The notes under the pieces are model-generated. The model saw only the letters and a program-made list of their open reading frames with translations. It searched no databases and had not been told where the DNA came from. Of a stretch of DNA of 64,000 nucleotides, positions 37,424-45,355 are shown piece after piece; the stretch's first letter is position 1; each line of letters opens with the position of its first letter. The translations under genes were made by a program, and so were the position numbers. The stretch is from Hyphomicrobiales bacterium (GTDB taxonomy: Bacteria > Pseudomonadota > Alphaproteobacteria > Rhizobiales > Beijerinckiaceae): positions 186,001 through 250,000 of the forward strand of contig CAKNFJ010000002.1 in the NCBI GenBank assembly GCA_930633495.1. Reading direction: 5' to 3'.

Positions 37424-38337
37424 CCACTCTCCATGAACTGTTGGCGGAAGCCGACCGCATCGCTCTCGCTCGGTTGGATTTCGAGCCTCTGGTGGCCCCG
37501 CTTCGGCAGCAGGCCGACGCGCTGAAGGCACAGCTCGCGATCATCGAGGCCGAGATCTCGACCAAGCTCAAGGGCCGGCACTCGCTGGACGAGGAGTTCG
37601 AAGCTGTCGGTCGCAAGATCGAGAACCATGGTGTCGATCGTGACACCCTGGAGCAGCTCGTGGAGACCCGCATGCAGCTCCTGACGGGCGCAGGCATCGT
37701 CGTCATTCCGGCATCTCCCGCCCCCGCACCGGCGCCGTCGACCGCAGCGTCCGCCGCCCCGGAAGCGGGCGTTGCGGCGCAGGAGGAAGACAAGCAGAAC
37801 CCCGCTCGCCAGCGCCGGACTCGATCGACCCCGGTCGTGACCGCCGACACGAGCGCAGTGGCGCCGGCACCGGCGAAAGAGGAAACGCCCGCTCCCGACG
37901 CGGCGGCGCCCGCGGGCAACCAGCCGGCGAGCGCGGAGGAAGAGGCCGCAGGCGCGGTCACGCACTACATGGCCATCGAGCCGGAGAAGATCTCTTTGAG
38001 CCCGCAGGCCTTCCAGGGCGAGCATGCTGCAGAGCCCTCTCCTGAGGACGCTGCCGGCGAAGGCGCTGAGGACGCTACGGTCGACGGCGAGGAAGTTATG
38101 AGCCTCCCGGAGGCTGAGCCCGCCAATGACGATGCGCTGGCCGTGCTGACCGCTCGTGAGCAGGAGCCGATCAACATCCCGGAGACGCTGCGGTCCGATG
38201 CCCCGGCCGCGCCGGAAGGCGATCCTGAGATGCCGGCCTTCCTGATGTCGGCGGAACCGGCCATCTCTGCTCCTCCTGTCCCGGCCGCCGCGATGCCGCA
38301 GGACGAGTTCGTCCCGCCCTTCCTCGCCCACTCGTAA
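37420..38337 (+). CDS. Hypothetical acidic protein with N-terminal coiled coil
   Basis: A 305-residue protein coupled to gyrA by a GTGA overlap. Residues 15-90 form a long charged helix, probably coiled coil. The remainder is Ala/Pro/Glu-rich low complexity with a few short hydrophobic motifs and no folded domain that I can see. No signal peptide. It may be a gyrase-associated or scaffolding factor, but only the linkage supports that. Confidence 0.68.
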   Translation: MTTLHELLAEADRIALARLDFEPLVAPLRQQADALKAQLAIIEAEISTKLKGRHSLDEEFEAVGRKIENHGVDRDTLEQLVETRMQLLTGAGIVVIPASPAPAPAPSTAASAAPEAGVAAQEEDKQNPARQRRTRSTPVVTADTSAVAPAPAKEETPAPDAAAPAGNQPASAEEEAAGAVTHYMAIEPEKISLSPQAFQGEHAAEPSPEDAAGEGAEDATVDGEEVMSLPEAEPANDDALAVLTAREQEPINIPETLRSDAPAAPEGDPEMPAFLMSAEPAISAPPVPAAAMPQDEFVPPFLAHS

Positions 38338-38352
38338 TCCAGGAGCGTCCGC

Positions 38353-39144
38353 GTGCTGCGTCGATCCCATTCACTGCCGGCCGGGCTTGTCCTGATGACC
38401 ATGGTGCTGGCCGGATGCCAGACCACGGCCAAGCCGCCTGAAACGGGCTCGGTTCAGACTGCGGCCGCTGCTGTCGATCCAGACATTAAACGCATCCTGG
38501 CCGGCGGCGGCCTCGACCCCAGCGCACCGGCTGCCGTTGCCGGAGCTGCACCGTCTGTGAAAGCTGCCGGCATCGCTCCTGGCCTGGTACCGGTGGCGCC
38601 GCCTCCAGGCAGCGCTGCAGCGGCGGCATATGCAGCGCAGCAGCCTGCACAGGCGAACCCGCTGACCACCCCCGGTCAACCGTTGAATGTCACCCCGGCG
38701 CAGGCTGGTGTTTCCCCTGCTGCGACGCCGATCGCCGCCGCCATCGCTTCTGCCGGCCATGGCGCGAGGGGCAAGGGGGCTCGCAAGCGCGGTCGCGTTG
38801 ATGCGCCGCTACCCCAGATCGAGGTCACCCAAGGCGCTCCGGTTCAGGCTCACCCTGCTGTACCGGTCGTCGGCGCACCGCTTCTCGCAGCCGGCAGCGG
38901 CGTCCTTCCCGTACCTGTTCCTGGCGGCGTTCCGACTGCGGCCACTGCGCCGGCACTTCCTGCGGGCCTCACAACGTCGATGATCCCGGCGCCGCTTGCG
39001 CCCCAGATGATCGATATCACCGGCCCGAATGCACGCCCCAGAGCCGAAGCTCCTCGGGCGAAGGCTGCCTCTGTCGCCGAACCGGCTCCCGCGCCGGCGC
39101 CGGTCGCTCCGGAGCCCTACGTCCCGAAGATCAAGCGGTTCTGA
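38353..39144 (+). CDS. Putative lipoprotein, Ala/Pro-rich
   Basis: A 263-residue exported protein starting at GTG with AGGAG eight bases upstream. A signal sequence ends in the lipobox Leu-Ala-Gly-Cys (Cys at residue 22), so it should be lipid-anchored in a membrane. The mature part is Ala/Pro/Val-rich, low complexity, with a basic patch around residues 137-148. Downstream is a lytic transglycosylase. A wall- or envelope-linked role is likely, but no domain is recognised. Confidence 0.72.
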   Translation: MLRRSHSLPAGLVLMTMVLAGCQTTAKPPETGSVQTAAAAVDPDIKRILAGGGLDPSAPAAVAGAAPSVKAAGIAPGLVPVAPPPGSAAAAAYAAQQPAQANPLTTPGQPLNVTPAQAGVSPAATPIAAAIASAGHGARGKGARKRGRVDAPLPQIEVTQGAPVQAHPAVPVVGAPLLAAGSGVLPVPVPGGVPTAATAPALPAGLTTSMIPAPLAPQMIDITGPNARPRAEAPRAKAASVAEPAPAPAPVAPEPYVPKIKRF

Positions 39145-39151
39145 TCGCCAT

Positions 39152-39176
39152 CAATCCTTGATCGGATGAAGGATTG
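39152..39176. promoter_or_regulatory. Inverted repeat CAATCCTT/AAGGATTG before transglycosylase gene
   Basis: CAATCCTT, nine bases, then its exact reverse complement, directly after the lipoprotein stop and 33 bases before the transglycosylase start. One of the clearest inverted-repeat forms of the recurrent motif. Confidence 0.55.
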
Positions 39177-39208
39177 CATCGAAGGTCTTTCTGACGACTT
39201 GGATTGGT

Positions 39209-40198
39209 GTGATGACTCGATTCGCTTCCCGTTGGATTCTGGCCTGCGTCGCCGTTCTCACGATTGCGGCCGCTGACGTCTCTCCTGCCCTCGCCAACTG
39301 GCTGAAGGTCCGGGACGCGGCAATGACTCTGCGCGAAAGGGGCCGGTCTCAGGAAGCCTATGAACTCGTTGCCCAGACGGGCGTCACGACCGTCGCTCAC
39401 GAGGTCGATCGTAGCTTTATTGCCGGCTTCCTGGCCCTGCGCGTCCTTGGTCGCCATGACCTCGCGCTCGCCCATTTCAAAAACATGGCGGTCATGACAG
39501 CCAGGTTGCGCCCGAGCGACGATCCCGCTGGGCATCGTGCGATGGCCGGCTACTGGCTTGGCCGCACGTTGCAGGTCATGGGCCAGGCCGATGAGGCGAA
39601 GACGCTGTACACGACCGCGGCAATGTACAGGAACACCTTCTACGGGCTGCTGGCGGCCTCCCAGGCGGGACTATCCGACACCCGCGCCGCAATCGCGCCC
39701 GCAGCACCCGCTTATCCACGACCGCAGCTCTTCTGGCACGACCCGCGGATGAACAGCGAATTGGTGCTGGCTATCATCAAGACGGAGAGCAATTTCCGTA
39801 CGACGGCGGTCAGCTCGGCCGGCGCCCTTGGCGACATGCAGCTGATGCCCGGCACCGTCAAAGCGATCTCCCGGAAGACCGGCGTTCCGCTCGATCCGAG
39901 GATGGTTGCCAGCAACCGAAACTACAACGTCGCCGTTGGCTCCCACCACTTCGCGGACCTCTTGGCGAAATATGCTGGCAACGTCACCTTGGCCGCAGCG
40001 GCCTACAACGCCGGCTCTGGCGCCTCAGATGGCTGGATCGCCCGCTTCGGAGATCCTCGCACGAACAGCATCGACATCGTCGATTGGATCGAATTGATCC
40101 CGTTTCGGGAGACGCGAGGCTACGTGAAAAAGGTAGTCTCGAACTACGTGGCTTACCTCAGCACGGGGACATCCTCGGTCACGGCCAGCGCGCGCTGA
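39209..40198 (+). CDS. Exported lytic transglycosylase (SLT family)
   Basis: A 329-residue periplasmic enzyme that would cleave peptidoglycan glycan strands. It has a signal peptide (cleavage after Ala-Leu-Ala near residue 30), a helical middle resembling the superhelical part of Slt70, and a C-terminal SLT domain: catalytic Glu193 in Ile-Lys-Thr-Glu-Ser, the Gly-Asp-Met-Gln-Leu-Met-Pro motif, and Ala-Tyr-Asn-Ala-Gly. The start is GTG at 39209 or ATG three bases later. With the PBP and DUF882 protein this suggests the element alters the host wall, possibly for DNA-transfer or secretion machinery. Confidence 0.88.
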   Translation: MMTRFASRWILACVAVLTIAAADVSPALANWLKVRDAAMTLRERGRSQEAYELVAQTGVTTVAHEVDRSFIAGFLALRVLGRHDLALAHFKNMAVMTARLRPSDDPAGHRAMAGYWLGRTLQVMGQADEAKTLYTTAAMYRNTFYGLLAASQAGLSDTRAAIAPAAPAYPRPQLFWHDPRMNSELVLAIIKTESNFRTTAVSSAGALGDMQLMPGTVKAISRKTGVPLDPRMVASNRNYNVAVGSHHFADLLAKYAGNVTLAAAAYNAGSGASDGWIARFGDPRTNSIDIVDWIELIPFRETRGYVKKVVSNYVAYLSTGTSSVTASAR

Positions 40199-40231
40199 GC
40201 GTTCGGTTATGCTCGATATCGGGCAGTAAAA

Positions 40232-40246
40232 GCGCACAATGTGCGC
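40232..40246. promoter_or_regulatory. 15-bp palindrome GCGCACA-A-TGTGCGC
   Basis: Symmetric site in the 187-bp gap after the transglycosylase gene. It may be an operator for the following gene or part of a terminator. Confidence 0.35.
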
Positions 40247-40334
40247 CTTGCTCTAGCCTCTATGTTTGTGGATATAAGCTCCGCTTCACCGCCAGCTTTC
40301 TCGACTCCGATTTCTACCTGTCATAGGTAGGAAT

Positions 40335-40359
40335 CGCGGGCGGTTTTCCGCGCTTTTTT
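40335..40359 (+). terminator. Rho-independent-type terminator
   Basis: A GC-rich imperfect stem (GCGGGCGG, TTTT, CCGCGC) followed by TTTTTT, 136 bases after the transglycosylase stop and 26 bases before the next gene. It is one of the few hairpins in the window with a real T-run. Confidence 0.6.
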
Positions 40360-40385
40360 GTGGTGCGAATGCGTCGGGACAATCT

Positions 40386-42716
40386 ATGATTTCTGAGCAT
40401 CTCCTGCTTGATGAAATTCGTAGAAAGCCAGCCTCATTCGCCGAAATTTGCCGCCGCAACGGTCTCACGAGTGTTGGCGACAGAACCAAGTTCAGAACAA
40501 TACTTAATCGCCTCAAGTCCAGGGGCGTAATTGCTATCGTGACGTATCAAGGCCGCGCCTTTCCGAGCGGTGGAAGCCCGTTCTTATATATCACGACTGA
40601 GCCTAGAACTTTCAGAGCGGCCCTTGAGGCGGGGCTTGCCCTCGGATTCGATGTCGAGGTTGATACCGCGCCGCCTGAATATCAGTCGATGGAGACGCAG
40701 GCGGTCCTCAGAGGCGAAAGCCCGGAAGGCGAGCCGGTTCTCGAACGCCCGTCTATCCCTTCGCCAGAACGGATGTCTGAGGCGCAGGCCGGCGCCGGGT
40801 TCAAGCCTGAACCGGCAACCGCGTCAGCAAGCAGGAAGCCATTGTCTCCTGATGAGTGGCACTCCCTGGCGGATGTGGGCCGCTACTATGGCCTTTCCGG
40901 TTCCGAAGTGGTCGAGCGAATGCAGCGGGGGATCGCGAGCGGTGCGTTCCAGTGCATCGACCTGCTCGGGCGACCGACGACGCCTGATCAGGACGCCCGA
41001 ATAGGCGTGTCCGGCCTTGAACCGACCGTCCTCATCTCCCCTCCTTCCGAACGGACCGGAGAGGCCACATTCGCTTTCCTGGAGTTCATCAGGGTTCTCA
41101 AGGATGAAGTGGTGGCCATCCGGGATCTGCCCGAGAAGCTCGGCTCATCGGTCGAGACTGCGCATGAGTTTTTGTGTTTCGCAATCCGAGGCGAACGGGT
41201 CCTGTTGGGCGCGAGCTCTCCGCCTCGACCTACCGACCTGGTCAGCCTCAGCAAGAGCCGACACGTTCCGTTCCTCATCGCAGCAGACCTTCGCGGAAGC
41301 CTCATCGGCGACGTCGCGTTCAAAGTTAGCGATATCGCCCGCGTTCGACGCTGTAGCGATGACAAGGTCGTAAGCGCTGTCCGCATTCTCGCGTACCAGT
41401 CGGTGCCAGCTTTGGCGACCTGCTTTGCCAACGATTTCAGGCCGCTTTGGGCGAGTGAGGTGGGATCGGAGACGGTTATTCGTCCAGGCGACTTCCGCCC
41501 ACCTTCGAAGTCACGTCACGAGGCGAAGCCGCCAACGCCTCTTGAGGTCGACAAACTGTTTCCCCAAGCCCGGCCGGCGTGGCCACCCCCATTATCATCA
41601 GCAGACAGGGATCGTGCGGCTGGACGTCGGATATCAAACGCACCAGTATCGCCGTTCTTGCGAGAGCTCACGAACCTGCTTCAGCCGGGAGACGCCCCGC
41701 CGCCGCAGCTGCCTTCTCTCGAAAGAGAGACGCGAACCGCCGAAACTCCAAGGCGTGCGGCTGCCGACGAGACACCTCGCCTCCCTTTTACGATCGACGA
41801 CACGCGAGAGCTCCGTTCTGTAGCCAAGGCGACCAGATCCGGCGCGGCGCGCATAGAAGTCGTCGATGGATCGGCGGGCCCTGCGCTGCAGTCACGGGCT
41901 TCGACAGATGTCGCTCTTCCTGCTCTTCTAAAGGAGCCTCTCACGATCGAAGAGCTCGTTATGCGGTCAGGGAGGCGCCGCTCCGACGTGATATCCTCCC
42001 TTGAGGCGCTCGCCGCCGGCGGGGATCTCAGCCTTGCCAGTAAGGAAATGCCTCATCGCTATTTGCTTGGCCAGAGCGCACCAAGCGACGATCCGGAGGC
42101 TCTGACTACGGCAGAAGCGCTGATAGAAGATCGAGCAATCGATGATGACGATGGTACTCCCCCTGGTAAGGCGCTGAAACGGATTGAGGCTGCGCTTTGG
42201 TTCCCCCGGGATTTGATCGCGCTCTCAGCCGAGGTGCGCATGGCTCCTGGTGAGGTGCGCAAAGTCCTTGATGGAGCAATCGGCCGCACGATCCTTGCGA
42301 CCGGAACCCCCGGCGGCCGCGACGAGAGGTTCAGCGCAGGGCCTCAGGTCAAACAGAAGCTCGCCTCGCCCGAAGTGCTTTCGCTTTCCGACGCGGTGTA
42401 CCATAGCACGGCAGACGGCCCGGTCTTTCTGGCCGAATTGAGCACCCGGTTCGAGGAGCACGCCCAGCTTCTGCCCTTCGCTGTTGCTCGGCTGACAGGC
42501 CTCGGGCTCCTGGTCCGGGTCGGCAATGCGCTTCGCCGGCCAATCCTCGTCGGCGCAATTCTCGATTATTGCTGGATTCCGCGGACCCGCGTCGCGCTGG
42601 ATATCGAGTTCCCTCATATCGGGGAGGCTGCAATTTTAAGGGCGATCGAAATCGGAGCTATCCACCAAGCGGGCGGAAAGTATCTAGCGGGTAGCGGTAA
42701 AGCGACGCTGCCATAA
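40386..42716 (+). CDS. Multi-winged-helix hypothetical protein
   Basis: A 776-residue protein. The first 75 residues form a winged helix-turn-helix. Further winged-helix-like segments appear around residues 155-185, 530-575, 600-645 and 665-715, separated by Pro/Arg-rich linkers. Such serial modules suggest binding to a repeated DNA site or nucleoprotein assembly. The first 100 codons are less GC-rich than the rest of the window, hinting at a different history for that part. No enzyme motif was found. A replication initiator or segregation protein is possible but not shown. Confidence 0.65.
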   Translation: MISEHLLLDEIRRKPASFAEICRRNGLTSVGDRTKFRTILNRLKSRGVIAIVTYQGRAFPSGGSPFLYITTEPRTFRAALEAGLALGFDVEVDTAPPEYQSMETQAVLRGESPEGEPVLERPSIPSPERMSEAQAGAGFKPEPATASASRKPLSPDEWHSLADVGRYYGLSGSEVVERMQRGIASGAFQCIDLLGRPTTPDQDARIGVSGLEPTVLISPPSERTGEATFAFLEFIRVLKDEVVAIRDLPEKLGSSVETAHEFLCFAIRGERVLLGASSPPRPTDLVSLSKSRHVPFLIAADLRGSLIGDVAFKVSDIARVRRCSDDKVVSAVRILAYQSVPALATCFANDFRPLWASEVGSETVIRPGDFRPPSKSRHEAKPPTPLEVDKLFPQARPAWPPPLSSADRDRAAGRRISNAPVSPFLRELTNLLQPGDAPPPQLPSLERETRTAETPRRAAADETPRLPFTIDDTRELRSVAKATRSGAARIEVVDGSAGPALQSRASTDVALPALLKEPLTIEELVMRSGRRRSDVISSLEALAAGGDLSLASKEMPHRYLLGQSAPSDDPEALTTAEALIEDRAIDDDDGTPPGKALKRIEAALWFPRDLIALSAEVRMAPGEVRKVLDGAIGRTILATGTPGGRDERFSAGPQVKQKLASPEVLSLSDAVYHSTADGPVFLAELSTRFEEHAQLLPFAVARLTGLGLLVRVGNALRRPILVGAILDYCWIPRTRVALDIEFPHIGEAAILRAIEIGAIHQAGGKYLAGSGKATLP

Positions 42717-42836
42717 AGAACACCCGCCACCATCCTTAACGGAGTTCCTCCCCGCCGTTTTGAGGGGATCATCACCTTCAAGCAGTTGCGCTTGCCCATC
42801 GACGTTCTCTAGCCTCCGACTCAGGAGGCATGCCGA

Positions 42837-43106
42837 ATGACTGAGAAATCGGATTGGGTCGTACGTCTCTCCCGCGCCGGCAAGTTCGCGGGAACAGCGC
42901 GTGTCCGCGGCGACGACATGGCGGATGTCCTGGCGCGCGCGGCGCTAACCTTCCCCGGTTGTGTGATCCGGGGTATTCGCCAGGCGCACCCAGGCGAGTT
43001 CGAGGGGCAGTCGGCCCGATCTTCGGGAAGCGCTCTACCGGCCGAAACGGCGCTTGGCGCCGCGATGAAGCGAGCTCAAGATCAGGTTCGCCTGTCGCAA
43101 CGCTAG
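42837..43106 (+). CDS. Hypothetical protein, 89 aa
   Basis: Small protein with a basic N-terminal strand-rich half and a helical C-terminus. It overlaps the convergent gene at 43103 by four bases. Coding support comes from codon pattern only; no family is known. The 120-bp gap before it contains an ATCCTT but no clear inverted repeat. Confidence 0.55.
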   Translation: MTEKSDWVVRLSRAGKFAGTARVRGDDMADVLARAALTFPGCVIRGIRQAHPGEFEGQSARSSGSALPAETALGAAMKRAQDQVRLSQR

Positions 43107-44041
43107 GCTGCCATCGCTTTCCGGCAGATGTAGCTGCGGTTCTGCCGGGAGCCATCGAGCGGTGTGATGACACCGGCTTTGATCAGCTTGTCGATGATGA
43201 GACGAGCGCCGAAATCGCTCGACCCGATCGCGCCGGCGATATCCTGCGCTGTCTGGATGGGGCGCTGCAGGAACAGTTCGATTGTTGGGCCGCTTCGCGA
43301 CGTTTCGCGCTCACGCGGAAGCAGCGCGGATAGGTCGGCTTTGACCCGCGCGAGCGTGTTGAGCGCCTCATAGGTACGAGAGGCGCTTTCCTCGACGGCG
43401 GCGTAGAAGTGAAGGAGCCAGGCCTCCGGGTCGACAACTGCCTCGTTGGTGAGATCCGCGTCGCGCGCCAATGCCCTGGCAAGGCCGCATTGAACCAGAG
43501 GCGCCTTGAATGCTCGCTGGATCAAGAACGGCGCCAGGAGCAAGGCCATCCGTTTGCCGCGGCCGTCAAAGGCGTGGCCCACCCAGATCTGCCGGACGCA
43601 CTCGGCGACCACCTCCGGTGTGGCCGTGGTCAATGCGCTTCGGATCGGCGCGAGGATCTCGTTGATCGAGGCCTCATGTCGCCACTGGGCGGCACCAACG
43701 TCGCGATGGCGGTTCGATGTCTCAGACTCTCCCCAAACAGCGGCGATCCAGTCGAGCGGATCTTCTTCGCTGGCTGGGCCGGCGATGGAGCGGAGGATTG
43801 CGCTATGAATGCAGGGTGCGAGCCGTTGCTTCAGCGTCGAGAGCTCGTACAGGTCATCGATCAGCAGATGACACAACGTGACCTCCTGCAGCAGCTCGCC
43901 TTCGGAGGCCTGCATCACCGCAAGGGTCTCTGACCGCGCAAACCACGCTCGCGCGATCTCAGGGTTGCGGAAGTGCCTGGTGTATTCATCGAGCCGGGCC
44001 ATGGCCGCGAAGGCCGCGGCCAATGCATGGGCCTCGGTCAA
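43103..44041 (-). CDS. Hypothetical protein, degenerate Fic-like core with C-terminal winged helix
   Basis: A 312-residue protein. Around residues 154-171 the sequence His-Ala-Phe-Asp-Gly-Arg-Gly-Lys-Arg resembles the Fic motif His-Pro-Phe-x-Asp-Gly-Asn-Gly-Arg but lacks the Asn and spacing, so catalytic activity is doubtful. The C-terminal 55 residues read as the winged helix found at the end of Fic-type proteins. It starts with TTG, with GGAG six bases upstream; the TTG lies inside a copy of the AATCCTTG motif. It follows the gene at 44051-44899 after nine bases. A plasmid-type DNA-binding regulator is an alternative. Confidence 0.55.
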   Translation of the reverse strand: MTEAHALAAAFAAMARLDEYTRHFRNPEIARAWFARSETLAVMQASEGELLQEVTLCHLLIDDLYELSTLKQRLAPCIHSAILRSIAGPASEEDPLDWIAAVWGESETSNRHRDVGAAQWRHEASINEILAPIRSALTTATPEVVAECVRQIWVGHAFDGRGKRMALLLAPFLIQRAFKAPLVQCGLARALARDADLTNEAVVDPEAWLLHFYAAVEESASRTYEALNTLARVKADLSALLPRERETSRSGPTIELFLQRPIQTAQDIAGAIGSSDFGARLIIDKLIKAGVITPLDGSRQNRSYICRKAMAA

Positions 44042-44050
44042 GGATTGCTC

Positions 44051-44899
44051 CTAGTTCAGCGTCGGCGGAATCGAGTCCGTCGCTTCCTGGGAACGAGTCT
44101 CCACCGGAATTCCGATATTGACCAGCGTGTGAGCGATCGCGTCACGCACGAGGTTGGCCAACTCGACGAGGTCTAGCGCTTCAGGTGCCAGCTTGGCTCT
44201 CGTCTGGGTTTCGTTTGAGACGAGATCAGCAAGCGGGAACCAGGCCGGGTACTGCGTCGCGGTCTGCCCGGTCGCGTTCCAGCTACCGGCATGGATCGAT
44301 GCGAGCCCAGCAAAGCTGCGGGCAGCACAGCGTTCGACAAATTCATGATCGCCTGTTCGATGAATCGCGATCGACGCAGCGAGCTGCATCAACCACGGCA
44401 TCATATCGGCGAGATTTCCCGTGCATTGGATCGGAAACAGGCTCGCGACATAGTAGGCAAGGTCGGAGGCGACGACCTCGTCAAATTCCGCCGGCGAGCC
44501 GTCCCAGGCGACCATCGATGGGCCGAGGCCGATAATCAGGTCCATGGGGCTGAGCTCCCAGCCGATCTGATCGGCGAGCGCCCGCGACAATTCAGGCTCG
44601 AAGCCGGAGATCGTCAGCTGCCGCGGCGAGCGGCCTTCTTCGGCTCCAACCTGCGGGTCGTAATAGAAGCGCAGAGAGCTGGAGATCCCCACCAGCAATC
44701 GCTCTGCGGCCTCCCGGTACTGCTTGGCCACCTCTGAGGCGTGCGCGGCGATGTCGTGGCCGTCGCCGACGGCGGCTTCAGCGCGGTTCAGTTCGTGGTC
44801 GACTGTGACAGCAGGCAATCGATCCTGTTCTGATTGGCTCCCCGTCCAAAAGCTTGGATCCCGGCCTGCTGGCCTCTCGGCGTTATTCTCACGCGGCAT
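44051..44899 (-). CDS. Hypothetical protein, 282 aa
   Basis: Unrecognised protein with AGGAG just ahead of the ATG at 44899. The first 45 residues are polar and likely disordered, then mostly helical sequence with Trp-Pro turns. No signal peptide. It heads a two-gene unit with the Fic-like gene and is divergent from the tyrosine recombinase, sharing a 456-bp gap with inverted repeats. Confidence 0.65.
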   Translation of the reverse strand: MPRENNAERPAGRDPSFWTGSQSEQDRLPAVTVDHELNRAEAAVGDGHDIAAHASEVAKQYREAAERLLVGISSSLRFYYDPQVGAEEGRSPRQLTISGFEPELSRALADQIGWELSPMDLIIGLGPSMVAWDGSPAEFDEVVASDLAYYVASLFPIQCTGNLADMMPWLMQLAASIAIHRTGDHEFVERCAARSFAGLASIHAGSWNATGQTATQYPAWFPLADLVSNETQTRAKLAPEALDLVELANLVRDAIAHTLVNIGIPVETRSQEATDSIPPTLN

Positions 44900-44964
44900 T
44901 CTAGGCTCCTCGAACCGGCTCACACCTAGAAATGGTGCGGAAATTCCTGCCGGCAATCCTCAAC

Positions 44965-44988
44965 GCAAGTTAATCCTCATTAACTTGC
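44965..44988. repeat. dif-like inverted repeat, site 1
   Basis: GCAAGTTAA, six bases TCCTCA, then the exact reverse complement. Nine-base arms with TAA-N6-TTA at the centre match the geometry of Xer/dif and other tyrosine-recombinase core sites. It is 391 bases before the recombinase start codon. Confidence 0.6.
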
Positions 44989-45166
44989 CCTTCCTCGTAA
45001 CAAAACAATCCTCAAAACTCGGTGAATCCACCATGGATTGAGCGAGCCGATTTCCTTGCTATGTCCGATAATCCCCTCTTCTCGGTCCTCAATCCGTAGC
45101 CCCTCAAAATGCCCTCCGCAAGGTGCATTTTTGGCCTCCGAGACCGCTGTTTTCGTTGATAGCAAG

Positions 45167-45192
45167 AGCAAGCTAAGGCCAGTTAGCTTGCT
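45167..45192. repeat. dif-like inverted repeat, site 2
   Basis: AGCAAGCTAA, six bases GGCCAG, then the exact reverse complement. Its arms differ from site 1 by one base in the shared nine, but the six-base spacer differs throughout, so strand exchange between the two sites would not be expected. It may instead be a regulatory or accessory binding site. Confidence 0.6.
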
Positions 45193-45355
45193 TTCATCAA
45201 ATTTGAGGCATTTCTCACCCAAAACGTTCGCAGATGGCCAGGTAAAGGTGTCGCGTGGCCGCTGGGGCATTTCGGCCGCGCTTCCGGCAAGATCCTTCTT
45301 GCCGTGTGCAAGGAATTCTCCGATCCTTTCGGGCGATCCTTGGAGAGAAGCTGCT

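Larger units (their letters stand above)
44900..45355. other. Gap upstream of recombinase gene
   Basis: About 456 bases, AT-richer than the surroundings. It contains AATCCTC at 44955, 44972 and 45007, two dif-like inverted repeats (44965-44988 and 45167-45192), and GGCAAGA-TCCT-TCTTGCC near 45287. The recombinase frame stays open through part of this region by chance or as a longer N-terminus. Confidence 0.55.

Noticed and set aside
45038-45355. Longer N-terminus for the tyrosine recombinase from TTG 45038
   Set aside because: The extra sequence covers a dif-like repeat, lacks recombinase similarity and is compositionally unlike the rest of the gene.
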